The position numbers were made by a program, and so were the translations under genes. DNA of 64,000 bases from Flavisolibacter ginsenosidimutans (GTDB taxonomy: Bacteria > Bacteroidota > Bacteroidia > Chitinophagales > Chitinophagaceae), in assembly GCF_007970805.1 (NCBI RefSeq), contig NZ_CP042433.1, forward strand, positions 2,108,001 to 2,172,000. Reading direction: 5' to 3'. The stretch's first letter is position 1; every line of letters begins with the position of its first letter. The notes under the pieces were generated by a model, which did no database searches, was not told the origin of the DNA, and was given only the letters and a program-made list of their open reading frames with translations. Below, piece after piece: positions 32,043 through 40,902 of this stretch.

Positions 32043-33473
32043 TTATTTTTCAAAAGCGGTGTTATTGTATTGCTTCAAAATACGGATTTCCTTGGGATAG
32101 TAATTGTTCACGCGGTTTTTCAGTGCGTTCATCCAACTGAGATTGTGGCCTTTGTAGCGAACCACTTGCCAGCCCGTTGTTTCCGGTGAAACGGAAAGTT
32201 CCTGCCGTTGCAAATACTTGATGGCTTCGTCGTACGGCAATTCAGTAGCAGGCACCGATGCCTTTATAACGGTGCTTTGCGCCAAGGCATGATGCGGCAC
32301 CAATTTCTCTTTCATCACCTCGCCTATTTGCACACCGGCGTATTGGAGATTTAAAGACGATTGAAGAATCAAAAAATCGGGCAAATGTTTTTGCGGAAGG
32401 GCAAAAATGGAATCGCGAAAGCGAATGAATTCAAGACCTTCTTCAACAGCCCATTCGCTCAGAATTTTTTTCTCTTTTGCCGAAATCATTTCCGGTTTTG
32501 CGGGGCGCAATTTACCGCTGCTTTCGCTTTGCCGCTTCCAAAAGCAGGAAAGAAAAAAACCTTCGCCCTTTATTTTATTTGGATAAAAACGATAACCGGC
32601 GGCGCTGCTCTGCGGTGATTTTGTTTCAACGATTCCTTCAAAATTGTTTGTTTGCAACGGCGCATTTTCCATTCCCATTTCCCGCACCAGCCAGTCGGCG
32701 ATGGCTTCGTCTTCTTCCTGAGAATAAGAGCAAGTGGAATAAACCAACAAACCTCCTTCTTTCAAGGCCGGAAGCGCATCGGCCAGAATGCGTTGCTGCC
32801 GCTGGCTGCACAACTGCACGTTGTTCAAACTCCATTCACCGATAGCGTCTTCGTCTTTGCGAAACAGGCCGCTGCCGCTGCACGGTGCATCCACCACCAT
32901 GACGTCGAAATAATTTGAAAGCTTTTGAAAAGCCTTCGGGTCGTTGTTGGTGACAAAAACGTTGTTGCATCCCCATTTGATGATGTTGTCGGTCAGTACA
33001 AGACTTCGTTGCTTAATCACTTCGTTGCTCACCAACAAACTTTCGCTGGAGATGAGTGATTGAATGTGCGTTGACTTACCACCCGGCGCGGCGCACAAAT
33101 CCAACACCTTTAAGGATTGTGAAAGATTAAGCAATTGTTTCAACGCCTGTTCCAAAAACATGCTCGACGCTTCCTGCACGTAATAACAACCCGCATGAAA
33201 AAGCGGGTCGAAGGTGAACGAAGGACGTTGTGAAAGATAATAGCCGTTGCCGCACCAGGGGATAGGAGAGAAATTGGCAAATGGCAACAAGCAATCGGCA
33301 AAGGCAGCTTCGCTTTTTGCCAATTGTCCATTGCTTGTTGCCTGTTGCTTTTTTGCGGGATTAATGCGAATGGAAGTTATTTCATTGCCCCTTTCGTGTA
33401 CGGCAATGAAAGCCTCTTTCTCAAAACCGGCAACACCTTCTAACGAAACCAATAATTCTTTCGGCAACATCAT
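32043..33473 (-). CDS. rsmF: 16S rRNA m5C methyltransferase, RsmF/NOL1-NOP2-Sun family, with repeat-derived insert
   Basis: 476 residues. SAM-binding motif VLDLCAAPGGKSTHIQSLIS, the DAPCSGSG cysteine and the catalytic STCSYSQEEDE are all present; the C-terminal RsmF-specific and PUA-like parts (PETTGWQVVRYKGHNLSWMN) follow. In place of a short linker between RINPAKK (about 41) and IPWCGNGYYL (71) there is a 28-residue stretch (QQATSNGQLAK...LLPFANF) coded by a heptamer hairpin (33274-33353). Function should be intact because the insert precedes the Rossmann core. A TACTTTTG box lies 7 nt before the ATG, so the mRNA may be leaderless. Confidence 0.9.
   Translation of the reverse strand: MMLPKELLVSLEGVAGFEKEAFIAVHERGNEITSIRINPAKKQQATSNGQLAKSEAAFADCLLPFANFSPIPWCGNGYYLSQRPSFTFDPLFHAGCYYVQEASSMFLEQALKQLLNLSQSLKVLDLCAAPGGKSTHIQSLISSESLLVSNEVIKQRSLVLTDNIIKWGCNNVFVTNNDPKAFQKLSNYFDVMVVDAPCSGSGLFRKDEDAIGEWSLNNVQLCSQRQQRILADALPALKEGGLLVYSTCSYSQEEDEAIADWLVREMGMENAPLQTNNFEGIVETKSPQSSAAGYRFYPNKIKGEGFFLSCFWKRQSESSGKLRPAKPEMISAKEKKILSEWAVEEGLEFIRFRDSIFALPQKHLPDFLILQSSLNLQYAGVQIGEVMKEKLVPHHALAQSTVIKASVPATELPYDEAIKYLQRQELSVSPETTGWQVVRYKGHNLSWMNALKNRVNNYYPKEIRILKQYNNTAFEK
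33274..33353. repeat. heptamer hairpin array inside the rsmF coding region (GGCAA lexicon)
   Basis: Left words TTGGCAA, ATGGCAA, CAAGCAA, TCGGCAA, AGGCAGC (33274-33308). Right words GCTTTTT, GCCAATT, GTCCATT, GCTTGTT, GCCTGTT, GCTTTTT (33312-33353). The 13 nt at 33283-33295 and 33330-33342 are exact complements. It is read through in frame. Confidence 0.88.
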
Positions 33474-33475
33474 AG

Positions 33476-33573
33476 AAAGTCAAAAGTAAAAAGTCAAAAT
33501 TTAAAACGGCTTCATTAAGATAAACCGGCTTTTAAATTCTGACTTTTTACTTACAACTTAAAACCCAAGGCTT
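33476..33573. repeat. heptamer word array with 23-nt arms (AAAGTCA lexicon)
   Basis: Left words AAAGTCA, AAAGTAA, AAAGTCA, AAATTTA (33476-33503). Right words TTCTGAC, TTTTTAC, TTACAAC, TTAAAAC and on (33537 onward). 33484-33506 and 33530-33552 are complementary with one mismatch in 23. Lies between the M28 peptidase gene and rsmF; its left arm supplies the rsmF -7 box. Confidence 0.85.
33481..33488 (-). promoter_or_regulatory. rsmF -7 box inside a word repeat
   Basis: TACTTTTG on the minus strand, exact TAnnTTTG match, 7 nt before the rsmF ATG (33473). No clear TTG at -33. Confidence 0.5.
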
Positions 33574-33588
33574 ATAACTTCTCTCCTC

Positions 33589-35826
33589 TTAATTCGCTCT
33601 TCGCAATTGGCTGTTGATTTGATTCACCACGGCGTTGTAATTCTGCAGCGCCTTTGTTACCGCATCAATACCGTCTTGCGCTTCGGCGTAAGCGCCTTGC
33701 TCAATGCCTTCGCGGATGTAGGGCAAGGTCTTCACGCCATAGCCGGTATAAAAGCCCGGCGCATACACCAAATGCTTGTACCAGGGACGGCGCGGCAAAC
33801 CTTTCTCCGAGGTCAGCTTTTCTTCGGCCTTGTACAATTCTTCGTTCAGAATTTTTTGTTGCTGCACAGAATAATTCAACGCCGTGGGATAGAGCTTCGA
33901 GAAACTGTCGGCACTTTCCTTTAACTGTTGCAAAGCATTTTCCAGCGGACTGAAATTCAGGAACGGCACCGAAGTTTCTTTCGCTTTTTCCACGTAGGTT
34001 TTCTTCGGATCAACGGCCAGCGCAAACAAGCCCTCTTTCACCATTTTTTTCTGCATTTCTTCGTCTGTACGTTTGGTCTCCAAAAGCGTTTTTACTTCGG
34101 CGGTGTAATCGGAAACCGTTTTGTAAAAAGCCGAAAAATCAAAAGGCAAAACATCGGCATTGGCCAGACGCATGACCACGCGGCCGGCGGTTTTTGACAA
34201 GGCGATACCGTACGCAAAACCCGGATCGCCAAAACGGGTGTAATGATCGTAATTGTCGTAAATGGAATGGTACACACCGGCTTCGCTCTCGCCGCCGAAG
34301 CCAAGGTTCATGGACGGAATGCCCAGGTGCTGAAGAAACGGTGAATAATCAGATCCCGCACCCAAAGCGCCAAGCTTCATGTATTTGTTGCCGTACATTT
34401 TTTGGCGTGTTGCTTTATCCGCTTTCACCATCATGTCCGCGTACTTTCTTTCTTTAAGCGATACGCCGGTTTCAGGGTCTTTTACGTCATCAAGAATTTG
34501 GTTGAAGAAAGGTTCCAGCGTGTGTGAACCTGAAGCACCAATAAAACCACGGCCATTCCCGTCTGAATTAATATAGGCCACAACTTTGTTTTGCAATTCC
34601 TGCTGATGATCTTCGGCCCATTCTGTTGAACCCAACAAGGCTGGCTCTTCGCCATCCCATGCACAATAAACCAGGGTACGTTTTGGACGAAAACCTTTCT
34701 TGTACAATTCGCCAATGGCTCTTGCCTCTTCCATTTCCGCCACCATGCCGCTGATGGGATCTTCAGCGCCATTCACCCAGCCGTCGTGATGGTTGCCGCG
34801 CATGATCCATTCATCCGGAAATTCGCTACCCGGCAGTTTTGCAATTACGTCGTTCACCGGTTTTAAATCCCAGTTGAATTGCAGCTTTAAATGAACCTTG
34901 TTCTTGCTTGGACCAACGTGATACGTGATGGGCAAGCCGCCGCGCCACGCAGCCGGAACAACTGCTCCGTCGAGTGATTGCAACAAAGGCAAAGCATCTT
35001 CGTAAGAAATAGGAAGAACAGGGATTTTCATGATGGTTTTGGCTTCGCTTCTGTCAAGTCGTTTTGCCGATGCCGTTGCGCCAACGTTTGGCGTCAGCGG
35101 ATCGCCGGGATAAACCGGCATGTCCATCACCGAGCCGCGTTGCACGCCTTCTTTCGGACGAAAAGCACCTTTGGGATATACGTCGCCCGGAGCGTAACCG
35201 TCATCAGCCGGATCGCTGTAAATAAGACATCCAACAGCGCCGTGCTCGTAGGCCACTTTTGGTTTTATGCCGCGCCACGAACCGCCGTAGCGGGCAATCA
35301 CAATTTTACCTTTCACGTCAACGCCCATCTTTTCCAATTCTTCGTAATCGGCAGGCACGCCACGGTTCACAAAAACAAGTTCAGCGGTTACGTCGCCATC
35401 GGCCGAATAAGCATTGTAGGAAGGAAGTTGTTCGGACCGTTGCGTGGTGTAGTTGTCACCGGGAACAACCGGCTCTTCGAGTTTTGCTTTGAAAGGTTTG
35501 TCGCCCAAAAGTTCCAGCAGCCTTGTTTTTGGCGTGGGAAACAAAACGGAGTACGTGTTGATTTCCGTTTGATAACCCCAGCTTTTAAAAAGGTTGGCAA
35601 GGTAATCGGCGTTGAGTTTGTCTTGTGGTGAACCCACGTGGTGCGGATGCGAGGTGAGGTATTTCATCCAGGTATCAAGATTGGATGCGTTCAGTTGTGC
35701 GTCAAAGGTTTTTTCCCAGTCGCTTTGCTTGGCCGCGTTCGCATCGGCAAAGCCCATGAGCTTTTTTTGCGAAAACGAAAAGAGGGAAACCGCCAGGAGA
35801 AAAGAGGAAAAAAGAAGTTTCTTCAT
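33589..35826 (-). CDS. secreted M28-family zinc aminopeptidase/carboxypeptidase with PA domain
   Basis: 745 residues with a signal peptide (about 1-19). A PA domain (about 145-260: VFVNRGVPADYEELEKMGVD, KGKIVIARYGGSWRGIKP) is inserted before the catalytic core. Zinc ligands are seen in GNHHDGWVNGAEDP, the DGEEPALLGSTEW segment (catalytic Glu), YINSDGNG and the final YHSIYDNYDHY. A dimerisation-like helical domain closes the chain. The architecture is that of glutamate carboxypeptidase II/PSMA relatives. Peptide degradation in the periplasm or outside is likely. Confidence 0.9.
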   Translation of the reverse strand: MKKLLFSSFLLAVSLFSFSQKKLMGFADANAAKQSDWEKTFDAQLNASNLDTWMKYLTSHPHHVGSPQDKLNADYLANLFKSWGYQTEINTYSVLFPTPKTRLLELLGDKPFKAKLEEPVVPGDNYTTQRSEQLPSYNAYSADGDVTAELVFVNRGVPADYEELEKMGVDVKGKIVIARYGGSWRGIKPKVAYEHGAVGCLIYSDPADDGYAPGDVYPKGAFRPKEGVQRGSVMDMPVYPGDPLTPNVGATASAKRLDRSEAKTIMKIPVLPISYEDALPLLQSLDGAVVPAAWRGGLPITYHVGPSKNKVHLKLQFNWDLKPVNDVIAKLPGSEFPDEWIMRGNHHDGWVNGAEDPISGMVAEMEEARAIGELYKKGFRPKRTLVYCAWDGEEPALLGSTEWAEDHQQELQNKVVAYINSDGNGRGFIGASGSHTLEPFFNQILDDVKDPETGVSLKERKYADMMVKADKATRQKMYGNKYMKLGALGAGSDYSPFLQHLGIPSMNLGFGGESEAGVYHSIYDNYDHYTRFGDPGFAYGIALSKTAGRVVMRLANADVLPFDFSAFYKTVSDYTAEVKTLLETKRTDEEMQKKMVKEGLFALAVDPKKTYVEKAKETSVPFLNFSPLENALQQLKESADSFSKLYPTALNYSVQQQKILNEELYKAEEKLTSEKGLPRRPWYKHLVYAPGFYTGYGVKTLPYIREGIEQGAYAEAQDGIDAVTKALQNYNAVVNQINSQLRRAN

Positions 35827-36164
35827 GTGCAGAATTTATCCGCTCAATTTAAAACATGTTGCAGAAAAAGCAGCGGGATTTTGTAGCCAGCTTTGGGTTT
35901 TCATGGCGCCGCCTGTTGCGTCGCACACTTCGGGGTTCCAGAACGTTGTTCGACATTTTTTCACGCGGCGACGCAAAGGAGCGATGACGCCGCATAAAAA
36001 GTGCTTTGCCAAACAGCGAACAAAACACACACCTGCCTTTCTTCTCCCGGGTATTTCTTTTCGTTCGTTGAACCGGCCGTTTACAACCTACCCGGTCGTG
36101 CAATGGCTATGCTCAAACCCGTTTCAGCCCTATCTTTGCGCCTTCCAAAAAGGAGAAAACACAC
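35827..36164. other. intergenic region upstream of gcvP
   Basis: 338 bp between divergent genes. It holds a copy of the dispersed 17-bp sequence (35910-35926) and the gcvP -7 box (36131). No glycine riboswitch-like fold or gene could be supported. Confidence 0.5.
36131..36138 (+). promoter_or_regulatory. gcvP promoter -7 box
   Basis: TATCTTTG, exact TAnnTTTG match, 26 nt before the ATG; an AGGAG sequence lies about 10 nt before the start. The -33 region is weak. Confidence 0.55.
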
Positions 36165-39059
36165 ATGAGTCTTTTTGAAACACAAAGCAAAGAATTTCAA
36201 CACCGTCATATTGGACCAAACGAAGCGGAAACGACAGAAATGCTGAAGGCCATCGGCGTTGCCAGTTTACAGGAATTGATTGACCGCACCGTGCCGCCGG
36301 CCATCCGCATGAACGAAGAGCTGAACCTTCCGCAGGCCATGAGCGAAGCTGAATACCTGCAACACATAAAAGAGATCTCACTTAAAAACAAGGTCTTCAA
36401 AAATTACATCGGCCAGGGCTATTATGATACCATAACGCCGAGTGTTATTCTGCGCAACGTGTTTGAAAATCCAGCATGGTACACGCAATACACGCCTTAC
36501 CAGGCAGAGATTTCGCAGGGCCGTTTGGAAAGCCTGCTGAACTTTCAAACCGTGGTTAGTGATTTAACGGCTTTGCCGCTTGCCAATGCTTCCTTGCTAG
36601 ACGAAGCAACGGCCGCTGCCGAAGCAATGACCATGTTCTTTAACCTGCTCAACAAAGACCAGCACCACGTTACCCGTCCAAAGTTTTTCGTGGACAAAGA
36701 TGTTTTTCCGCAAACAAAAGACGTGGTGGTAACCAGGGCAATCCCTGTGGGCATTGAAGTAATTTACGGCGATTACGGCTCGGTGCAGCTTGATGAAACT
36801 TATTTTGGCGCCCTTGTTCAATACCCCAACGACAAAGGCTCGGTAGAAGATTACCGCGACTTTATTAACAAGGTTCATTCCGTTGGCGCTTACGTGGCTA
36901 TGGCAACGGATCTGTTGGCGCTTACCTTATTAACGCCGCCCGGTGAGCTGGGTGCTGATGTTGCGTTAGGTTCTGCACAACGCTTTGGCGTAGCCTTGGG
37001 TTACGGCGGTCCGCACGCCGCTTTCTTTTCCTGCAAAGATGAATTCAAGCGCAGCATTCCCGGACGCATCATTGGTGTGAGTGTGGACGCACAAGGCAAT
37101 CGTGCCCTGCGCATGGCTTTACAAACAAGAGAGCAACACATCAAACGCGAAAAAGCAACCTCGAACATTTGCACCGCACAGGCTTTGCTGGCAAACATGG
37201 CCGCGATGTATGCCGTCTTTCACGGCCCTGATGGTTTGCAAAACATTGCGAAGAGAGTGGCGCTGTTAACGCAAACGCTTGCCAACGCGTTGGAAGAAAG
37301 AGGCTATGATTTGTTGCACGAATATTTCTTTGATACGGTTGTTGTAAAGGTGAACGACGCAACGCCTTTCCGCCAAAAAGCCGAACGGCAGTTCCTCAAC
37401 TTCCGCTATTACGACAATCAGCACATCGGCATTTCACTGGATGAAACCACAACGCCTTCCGATCTTTTCGACATCATTAATTCGTTCGTGAACGATGTTG
37501 ATCCGGTTGCGTACGAACTGCAACACGAGGACACGCTTGACATTATTCCAACGTCGCTAACGAGGACCTCTGAGTTCTTGACGCATCCTGTTTTCAACAC
37601 GCACCACAGCGAAACACAGATGATGCGCTACATCACGCAATTGCAGAACAAAGACATTTCGCTGGTGCACAGCATGATTCCCCTGGGCAGTTGCACCATG
37701 AAACTAAATGCGGCTTCGGAAATGATTCCGTTGAGCTGGATGCACTGGAGCAAGATGCATCCCTTTGCTCCCACGGCTCAAACAGAAGGCTATGCTTTTA
37801 TTGTAAAAGAATTGAGCAAATATCTCTGTGAGATTACAAAGTTTGATGCCTGCAGCTTGCAACCCAACAGCGGTGCGCAAGGCGAATACGCCGGTTTGCT
37901 CACGATTAAAGCTTACCACGAAAGCCGCGGCGAAGGCCACCGCAACGTGATGCTGATTCCTATTTCGGCACACGGCACCAACCCGGCATCGGCCGTTATG
38001 TGCGGGATGCACGTAGTAGTAGTGAAAGCCCTGGAGAACGGTTACATTGATGTAGAAGATTTGAAAGCAAAGGCCGAACAAAACGCGGCGAATCTTGCCG
38101 GCATCATGATCACGTATCCGTCAACCTATGGCGTGTACGAAGAGACGGTGAAAGAAATTACCGAGATCGTTCACAGCCACGGCGGGCAAGTGTATATGGA
38201 CGGCGCAAACATGAACGCACAAGTGGGCTTAACCGCACCGGGTTTGATTGGCGCAGATGTTTGCCATTTAAACCTGCACAAAACATTTGCCATCCCACAC
38301 GGTGGTGGCGGCCCCGGCATGGGCCCAATTTGCGTAAAAACGCATTTAGCGCCGCACTTGCCGGGACACGTTGAATTAAGCAATCAGCAATCAGCAATCA
38401 GTAGTCAGCAAAACAGAAATGCTGTAAGTGCCGCGCCATACGGTTCCGCATCTATTCTTCTTATCTCTTATGCTTATATACGCATGTTAGGCGCTGATGG
38501 CGTTCGCAAAGCAACGGAGTACGCCATTCTGAATGCGAACTACATGCTGGCCCGGTTGAAAGACCAGTTTGATATTTTGTACACCAATCATCACGGCGCT
38601 TGTGCACACGAGTTTATCGTTGATCTGCGGCCCTTTAAAAAGTCAGCCGAAGTGGAAGCGGAAGACGTTGCAAAACGTTTGATGGATTACGGCTTTCACG
38701 CACCTACGTTGAGTTTTCCGGTTGGGGGCACTATCATGATTGAGCCAACCGAAAGCGAAGACAAGGACGAATTAGACCGCTTCTGCAATGCTTTGTTGAG
38801 CATAAGAAGAGAGATTGCATTGATTGAGGAAGGACAAATAGACAAGAAAGACAACCCGCTAAAAAATGCGCCGCATACAATGTTTATGGTGTGCAGCGAC
38901 GAATGGAAAAAGCCTTACAGCCGCGAGTTGGCGGCCTTCCCGTTACCGTATGTGAAGACGGCCAAATTCTGGCCAAGCGTGGCAAGGGTTAACAACACCT
39001 ACGGCGACAGGAACCTTGTTTGTGTTTGTTTGCCCACCGAGATGTACGCGGAAGCATAA
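36165..39059 (+). CDS. gcvP: glycine dehydrogenase (decarboxylating), P-protein of the glycine cleavage system
   Basis: 964 residues, the fused P1-P2 form. N-terminal [23 protein letters not shown]-binding Lys706 in [40 protein letters not shown] in the second half. It decarboxylates glycine and passes the aminomethyl group to GcvH. gcvT and gcvH are not in the window. Residues about 739-748 ([10 protein letters not shown]) are coded by a heptamer array in the variable loop before [12 protein letters not shown], where other GcvP proteins have a different, unconserved sequence. Confidence 0.96.
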   Translation: MSLFETQSKEFQHRHIGPNEAETTEMLKAIGVASLQELIDRTVPPAIRMNEELNLPQAMSEAEYLQHIKEISLKNKVFKNYIGQGYYDTITPSVILRNVFENPAWYTQYTPYQAEISQGRLESLLNFQTVVSDLTALPLANASLLDEATAAAEAMTMFFNLLNKDQHHVTRPKFFVDKDVFPQTKDVVVTRAIPVGIEVIYGDYGSVQLDETYFGALVQYPNDKGSVEDYRDFINKVHSVGAYVAMATDLLALTLLTPPGELGADVALGSAQRFGVALGYGGPHAAFFSCKDEFKRSIPGRIIGVSVDAQGNRALRMALQTREQHIKREKATSNICTAQALLANMAAMYAVFHGPDGLQNIAKRVALLTQTLANALEERGYDLLHEYFFDTVVVKVNDATPFRQKAERQFLNFRYYDNQHIGISLDETTTPSDLFDIINSFVNDVDPVAYELQHEDTLDIIPTSLTRTSEFLTHPVFNTHHSETQMMRYITQLQNKDISLVHSMIPLGSCTMKLNAASEMIPLSWMHWSKMHPFAPTAQTEGYAFIVKELSKYLCEITKFDACSLQPNSGAQGEYAGLLTIKAYHESRGEGHRNVMLIPISAHGTNPASAVMCGMHVVVVKALENGYIDVEDLKAKAEQNAANLAGIMITYPSTYGVYEETVKEITEIVHSHGGQVYMDGANMNAQVGLTAPGLIGADVCHLNLHKTFAIPHGGGGPGMGPICVKTHLAPHLPGHVELSNQQSAISSQQNRNAVSAAPYGSASILLISYAYIRMLGADGVRKATEYAILNANYMLARLKDQFDILYTNHHGACAHEFIVDLRPFKKSAEVEAEDVAKRLMDYGFHAPTLSFPVGGTIMIEPTESEDKDELDRFCNALLSIRREIALIEEGQIDKKDNPLKNAPHTMFMVCSDEWKKPYSRELAAFPLPYVKTAKFWPSVARVNNTYGDRNLVCVCLPTEMYAEA
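38380..38413. repeat. heptamer word array inside gcvP (GCAATCA x3)
   Basis: GCAATCA three times, then GTAGTCA (38380-38407), followed by GCAAAAC. Single arm, read in frame in a surface loop. Confidence 0.8.
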
Positions 39060-39062
39060 GGA

Positions 39063-39141
39063 AGTTAATAAGTTAATGGGTTAATACGTTAACAAGGAGG
39101 CTCACCCTACTTAGTAACTTGGTAACCCATTAACTTTCTCC
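39063..39141. repeat. octamer word array with inverted arms (AGTTAATG lexicon)
   Basis: Left words AGTTAATA, AGTTAATG, GGTTAATA, CGTTAACA (39063-39094). The reverse complement of 39111-39136 reads AGTTAATG, GGTTACCA, AGTTACTA. It lies between the convergent gcvP and the small gene at 39142 and may serve as terminator. Same lexicon as 2310-2341. Confidence 0.85.
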
Positions 39142-39309
39142 TCAACTCATCGCCGGCCTTTCCAGGCCAATGGCTTCCTTAAAATTTCGTTTTAAATCTT
39201 TCCCTGTTTGCTTTAACTGGCCCGAAGGCTTGTCCTTTTGTTGTGTGTAAAGAATTAAACCGGCTATCGCGGCGCCCACCACAGTGGCAGCAATCAGTAT
39301 ACTTTTCAT
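39142..39309 (-). CDS. small YtxH-like membrane protein
   Basis: 55 residues: MKSILIAATVVGAAIAGLIL, then a charged tail (QQKDKPSGQLKQTGKDLKRN ... IGLERPAMS). One N-terminal membrane helix (about 3-21) with a basic amphipathic tail is the YtxH/small-stress-protein layout. It lies 43 nt after the HD-domain gene on the same strand and probably shares its transcript. Too short for length-filtered gene lists. Function unknown. Confidence 0.72.
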   Translation of the reverse strand: MKSILIAATVVGAAIAGLILYTQQKDKPSGQLKQTGKDLKRNFKEAIGLERPAMS

Positions 39310-39352
39310 AACGATTGTTTACGGCAGGAACGCAATCGGCGTACCACAGGGC

Positions 39353-39988
39353 TTAAGAAAAAGAAATGATCTCCAATTCCCGCTGAATATTTTCTTTGGC
39401 TGCGTTTTCAAACCGCTGGTGAAAATAATCGGTCTTGAACAGCCGCTCCGTCTGGAGGAAATTTTTCAACACATGCGTGCGGCCAGCATAGAAAATATTG
39501 TCGGGATAAACTTCGTATTCTTTGCGGATGTTGTTCATGTATTCCTTGTATACCTCCCAAGGCTGACCAAGAATAAGCAAGTCGGCATCCATAATAAAAT
39601 TTGTATCGCCGTCGCTTGATTGCTTGTGGTGTTTCGTTGCAAGAATGTGTTGCCTGCAACGGTCAATTTTAGCCGGCACAAAACCAATTTCTTTCAGCAG
39701 GTTTCCGGCTTCGTCGGCACTCAGGTCTTCGTTGTCGTTCTCGTTTACATACCGCACCACGTCGTAAATAAAATCGTGATAAAAAACGGCAAAGACGATC
39801 GTATCCCAATCATCAATCTGTGCTTTCACTGCGTGCAACGAAGAAAGCATTTGTTCGATGTGCGACAGGTTGTGAAAGTAGCGTTGCTTGTCGGTGTACG
39901 CCGTTTCTATTTCGCTCCATCGTTGTGCTGCGGCTTGCCGGTCATTGGTGTAGTTTGTCAGTAGAGAAAGGAATTCTTCTTTTAGCAT
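39353..39988 (-). CDS. HD-domain metal-dependent phosphohydrolase (predicted)
   Basis: 211 residues. RYFHNLSHIEQML (first His), VFAVFYHDFIYD (HD pair), RCRQHILATKHHK and DADLLILG (final Asp) give the HD superfamily metal site. Similar unnamed 'predicted metal-dependent HD superfamily phosphohydrolases' of about 200 residues are widespread. Substrate unknown. 12 nt downstream of the MpaB-like gene, so cotranscribed. Confidence 0.82.
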   Translation of the reverse strand: MLKEEFLSLLTNYTNDRQAAAQRWSEIETAYTDKQRYFHNLSHIEQMLSSLHAVKAQIDDWDTIVFAVFYHDFIYDVVRYVNENDNEDLSADEAGNLLKEIGFVPAKIDRCRQHILATKHHKQSSDGDTNFIMDADLLILGQPWEVYKEYMNNIRKEYEVYPDNIFYAGRTHVLKNFLQTERLFKTDYFHQRFENAAKENIQRELEIISFS

Positions 39989-40000
39989 AAGCAGTTGTTT

Positions 40001-40765
40001 TCATGAAGGCAGTACATCAAGGGCTTCAATCTGCTTTTTGTAAGCAGACGGCAGAAGTAGCCACTTTATTACAGCGTCGAGATTTAAGCGGCGGCTTAAT
40101 TTATAAACCGGAACAAGCGGGTAAAGTAGAGAAATTTTTCTGAATTGCAACAACGCCGAAACGCGTTTTGGAACAACCAAAACCTGCGCTTCGCGTAAGG
40201 CTTTGTAACGAAGCCGGCCCAAATGCTTTTTGTACTGTTGAAACAAATCGTCCGTAAACCGGCTTCTTGCCAGATCGCTTTGCATGTGCGCTTCGCGTAC
40301 GGGAAGCCACGCTTTATAGGTGTCCGGTAAATCCGGAACGTTCATGCGGCGGCCGATACGCAAAAACACTTCGTACAAATCTTCTTTTTCGTCAGCGCTT
40401 AATTTTCGCTCGAGCAGTTCGTACGCGGCGATGGAATAATGAATGAGCATGAACAACACGTCGCGGTAAGCCCAGTCGGGAATTTTTGCGCCACGGGCTT
40501 TTTCAACGCCGCCGTGAATGAATGTGATTTTGTCAATCGTTGCCTCGGCTTCTTCTTTTGATGCAAATACAATATGCCTCGCGTATTCAACAGTAGAGAA
40601 TAAACGACCGATTGGATCGTTCGGAATGCGGCCGGTAAAATAAAGCCAGTCAACCGCCTTGTTGAGCGCAAACTCCGCCGCCGCGCCGGCAAAGATGAAA
40701 AGAATGGTATCACTCTTGCCCCAAATTTTTCGAACGATGGATTGCGGATGAACGTAGGCTGTCAT
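40001..40765 (-). CDS. oxygenase MpaB-like (DUF2236) family protein
   Basis: 254 residues. FIFAGAAAEFALNKAVDWLY followed by FTGRIPNDPIGRLFSTVEYA and ARHIVFASKEEAEA matches the N-terminal DUF2236 signature. FIHGGVEKARGAKIPDWAYR and MLIHYSIAAYELLERKLS carry the conserved His residues. The family includes MpaB' oxygenases and the rubber oxygenase Lcp group, which bind heme b. The function in this organism is unknown. First gene of a three-gene minus-strand operon. Confidence 0.75.
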   Translation of the reverse strand: MTAYVHPQSIVRKIWGKSDTILFIFAGAAAEFALNKAVDWLYFTGRIPNDPIGRLFSTVEYARHIVFASKEEAEATIDKITFIHGGVEKARGAKIPDWAYRDVLFMLIHYSIAAYELLERKLSADEKEDLYEVFLRIGRRMNVPDLPDTYKAWLPVREAHMQSDLARSRFTDDLFQQYKKHLGRLRYKALREAQVLVVPKRVSALLQFRKISLLYPLVPVYKLSRRLNLDAVIKWLLLPSAYKKQIEALDVLPS

Positions 40766-40829
40766 GCGTTGGGTTATGTTGCAACTTACATAAACTGCTT
40801 TTGCGGAAAGGTCAACGATGTCTTAAGAT

Positions 40830-40900
40830 TCGTTGGTCGTTGTTCGTTGATGGTTGACCACACTTCCTTCGAACAACGATCAACGAACAACGATCAACCA
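40830..40900. repeat. heptamer word array with inverted arms (TCGTTGT lexicon)
   Basis: Left words TCGTTGG, TCGTTGT, TCGTTGA, TGGTTGA (40830-40857). The reverse complement of 40870-40900 reads TGGTTGA, TCGTTGT, TCGTTGA, TCGTTGT. It lies after the PorP gene and before the MpaB gene on the minus strand and could act as a terminator. Confidence 0.88.
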
Positions 40901-40902
40901 GG

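Noticed and set aside
35827-36164. Glycine riboswitch before gcvP
   Set aside because: No tandem aptamer-like conserved core could be recognised; only a simple promoter is seen.
35612-36178. 188-codon plus-strand ORF before gcvP
   Set aside because: It runs antisense through the start of the M28 gene and has no start signal or domain; it overlaps the gcvP promoter.
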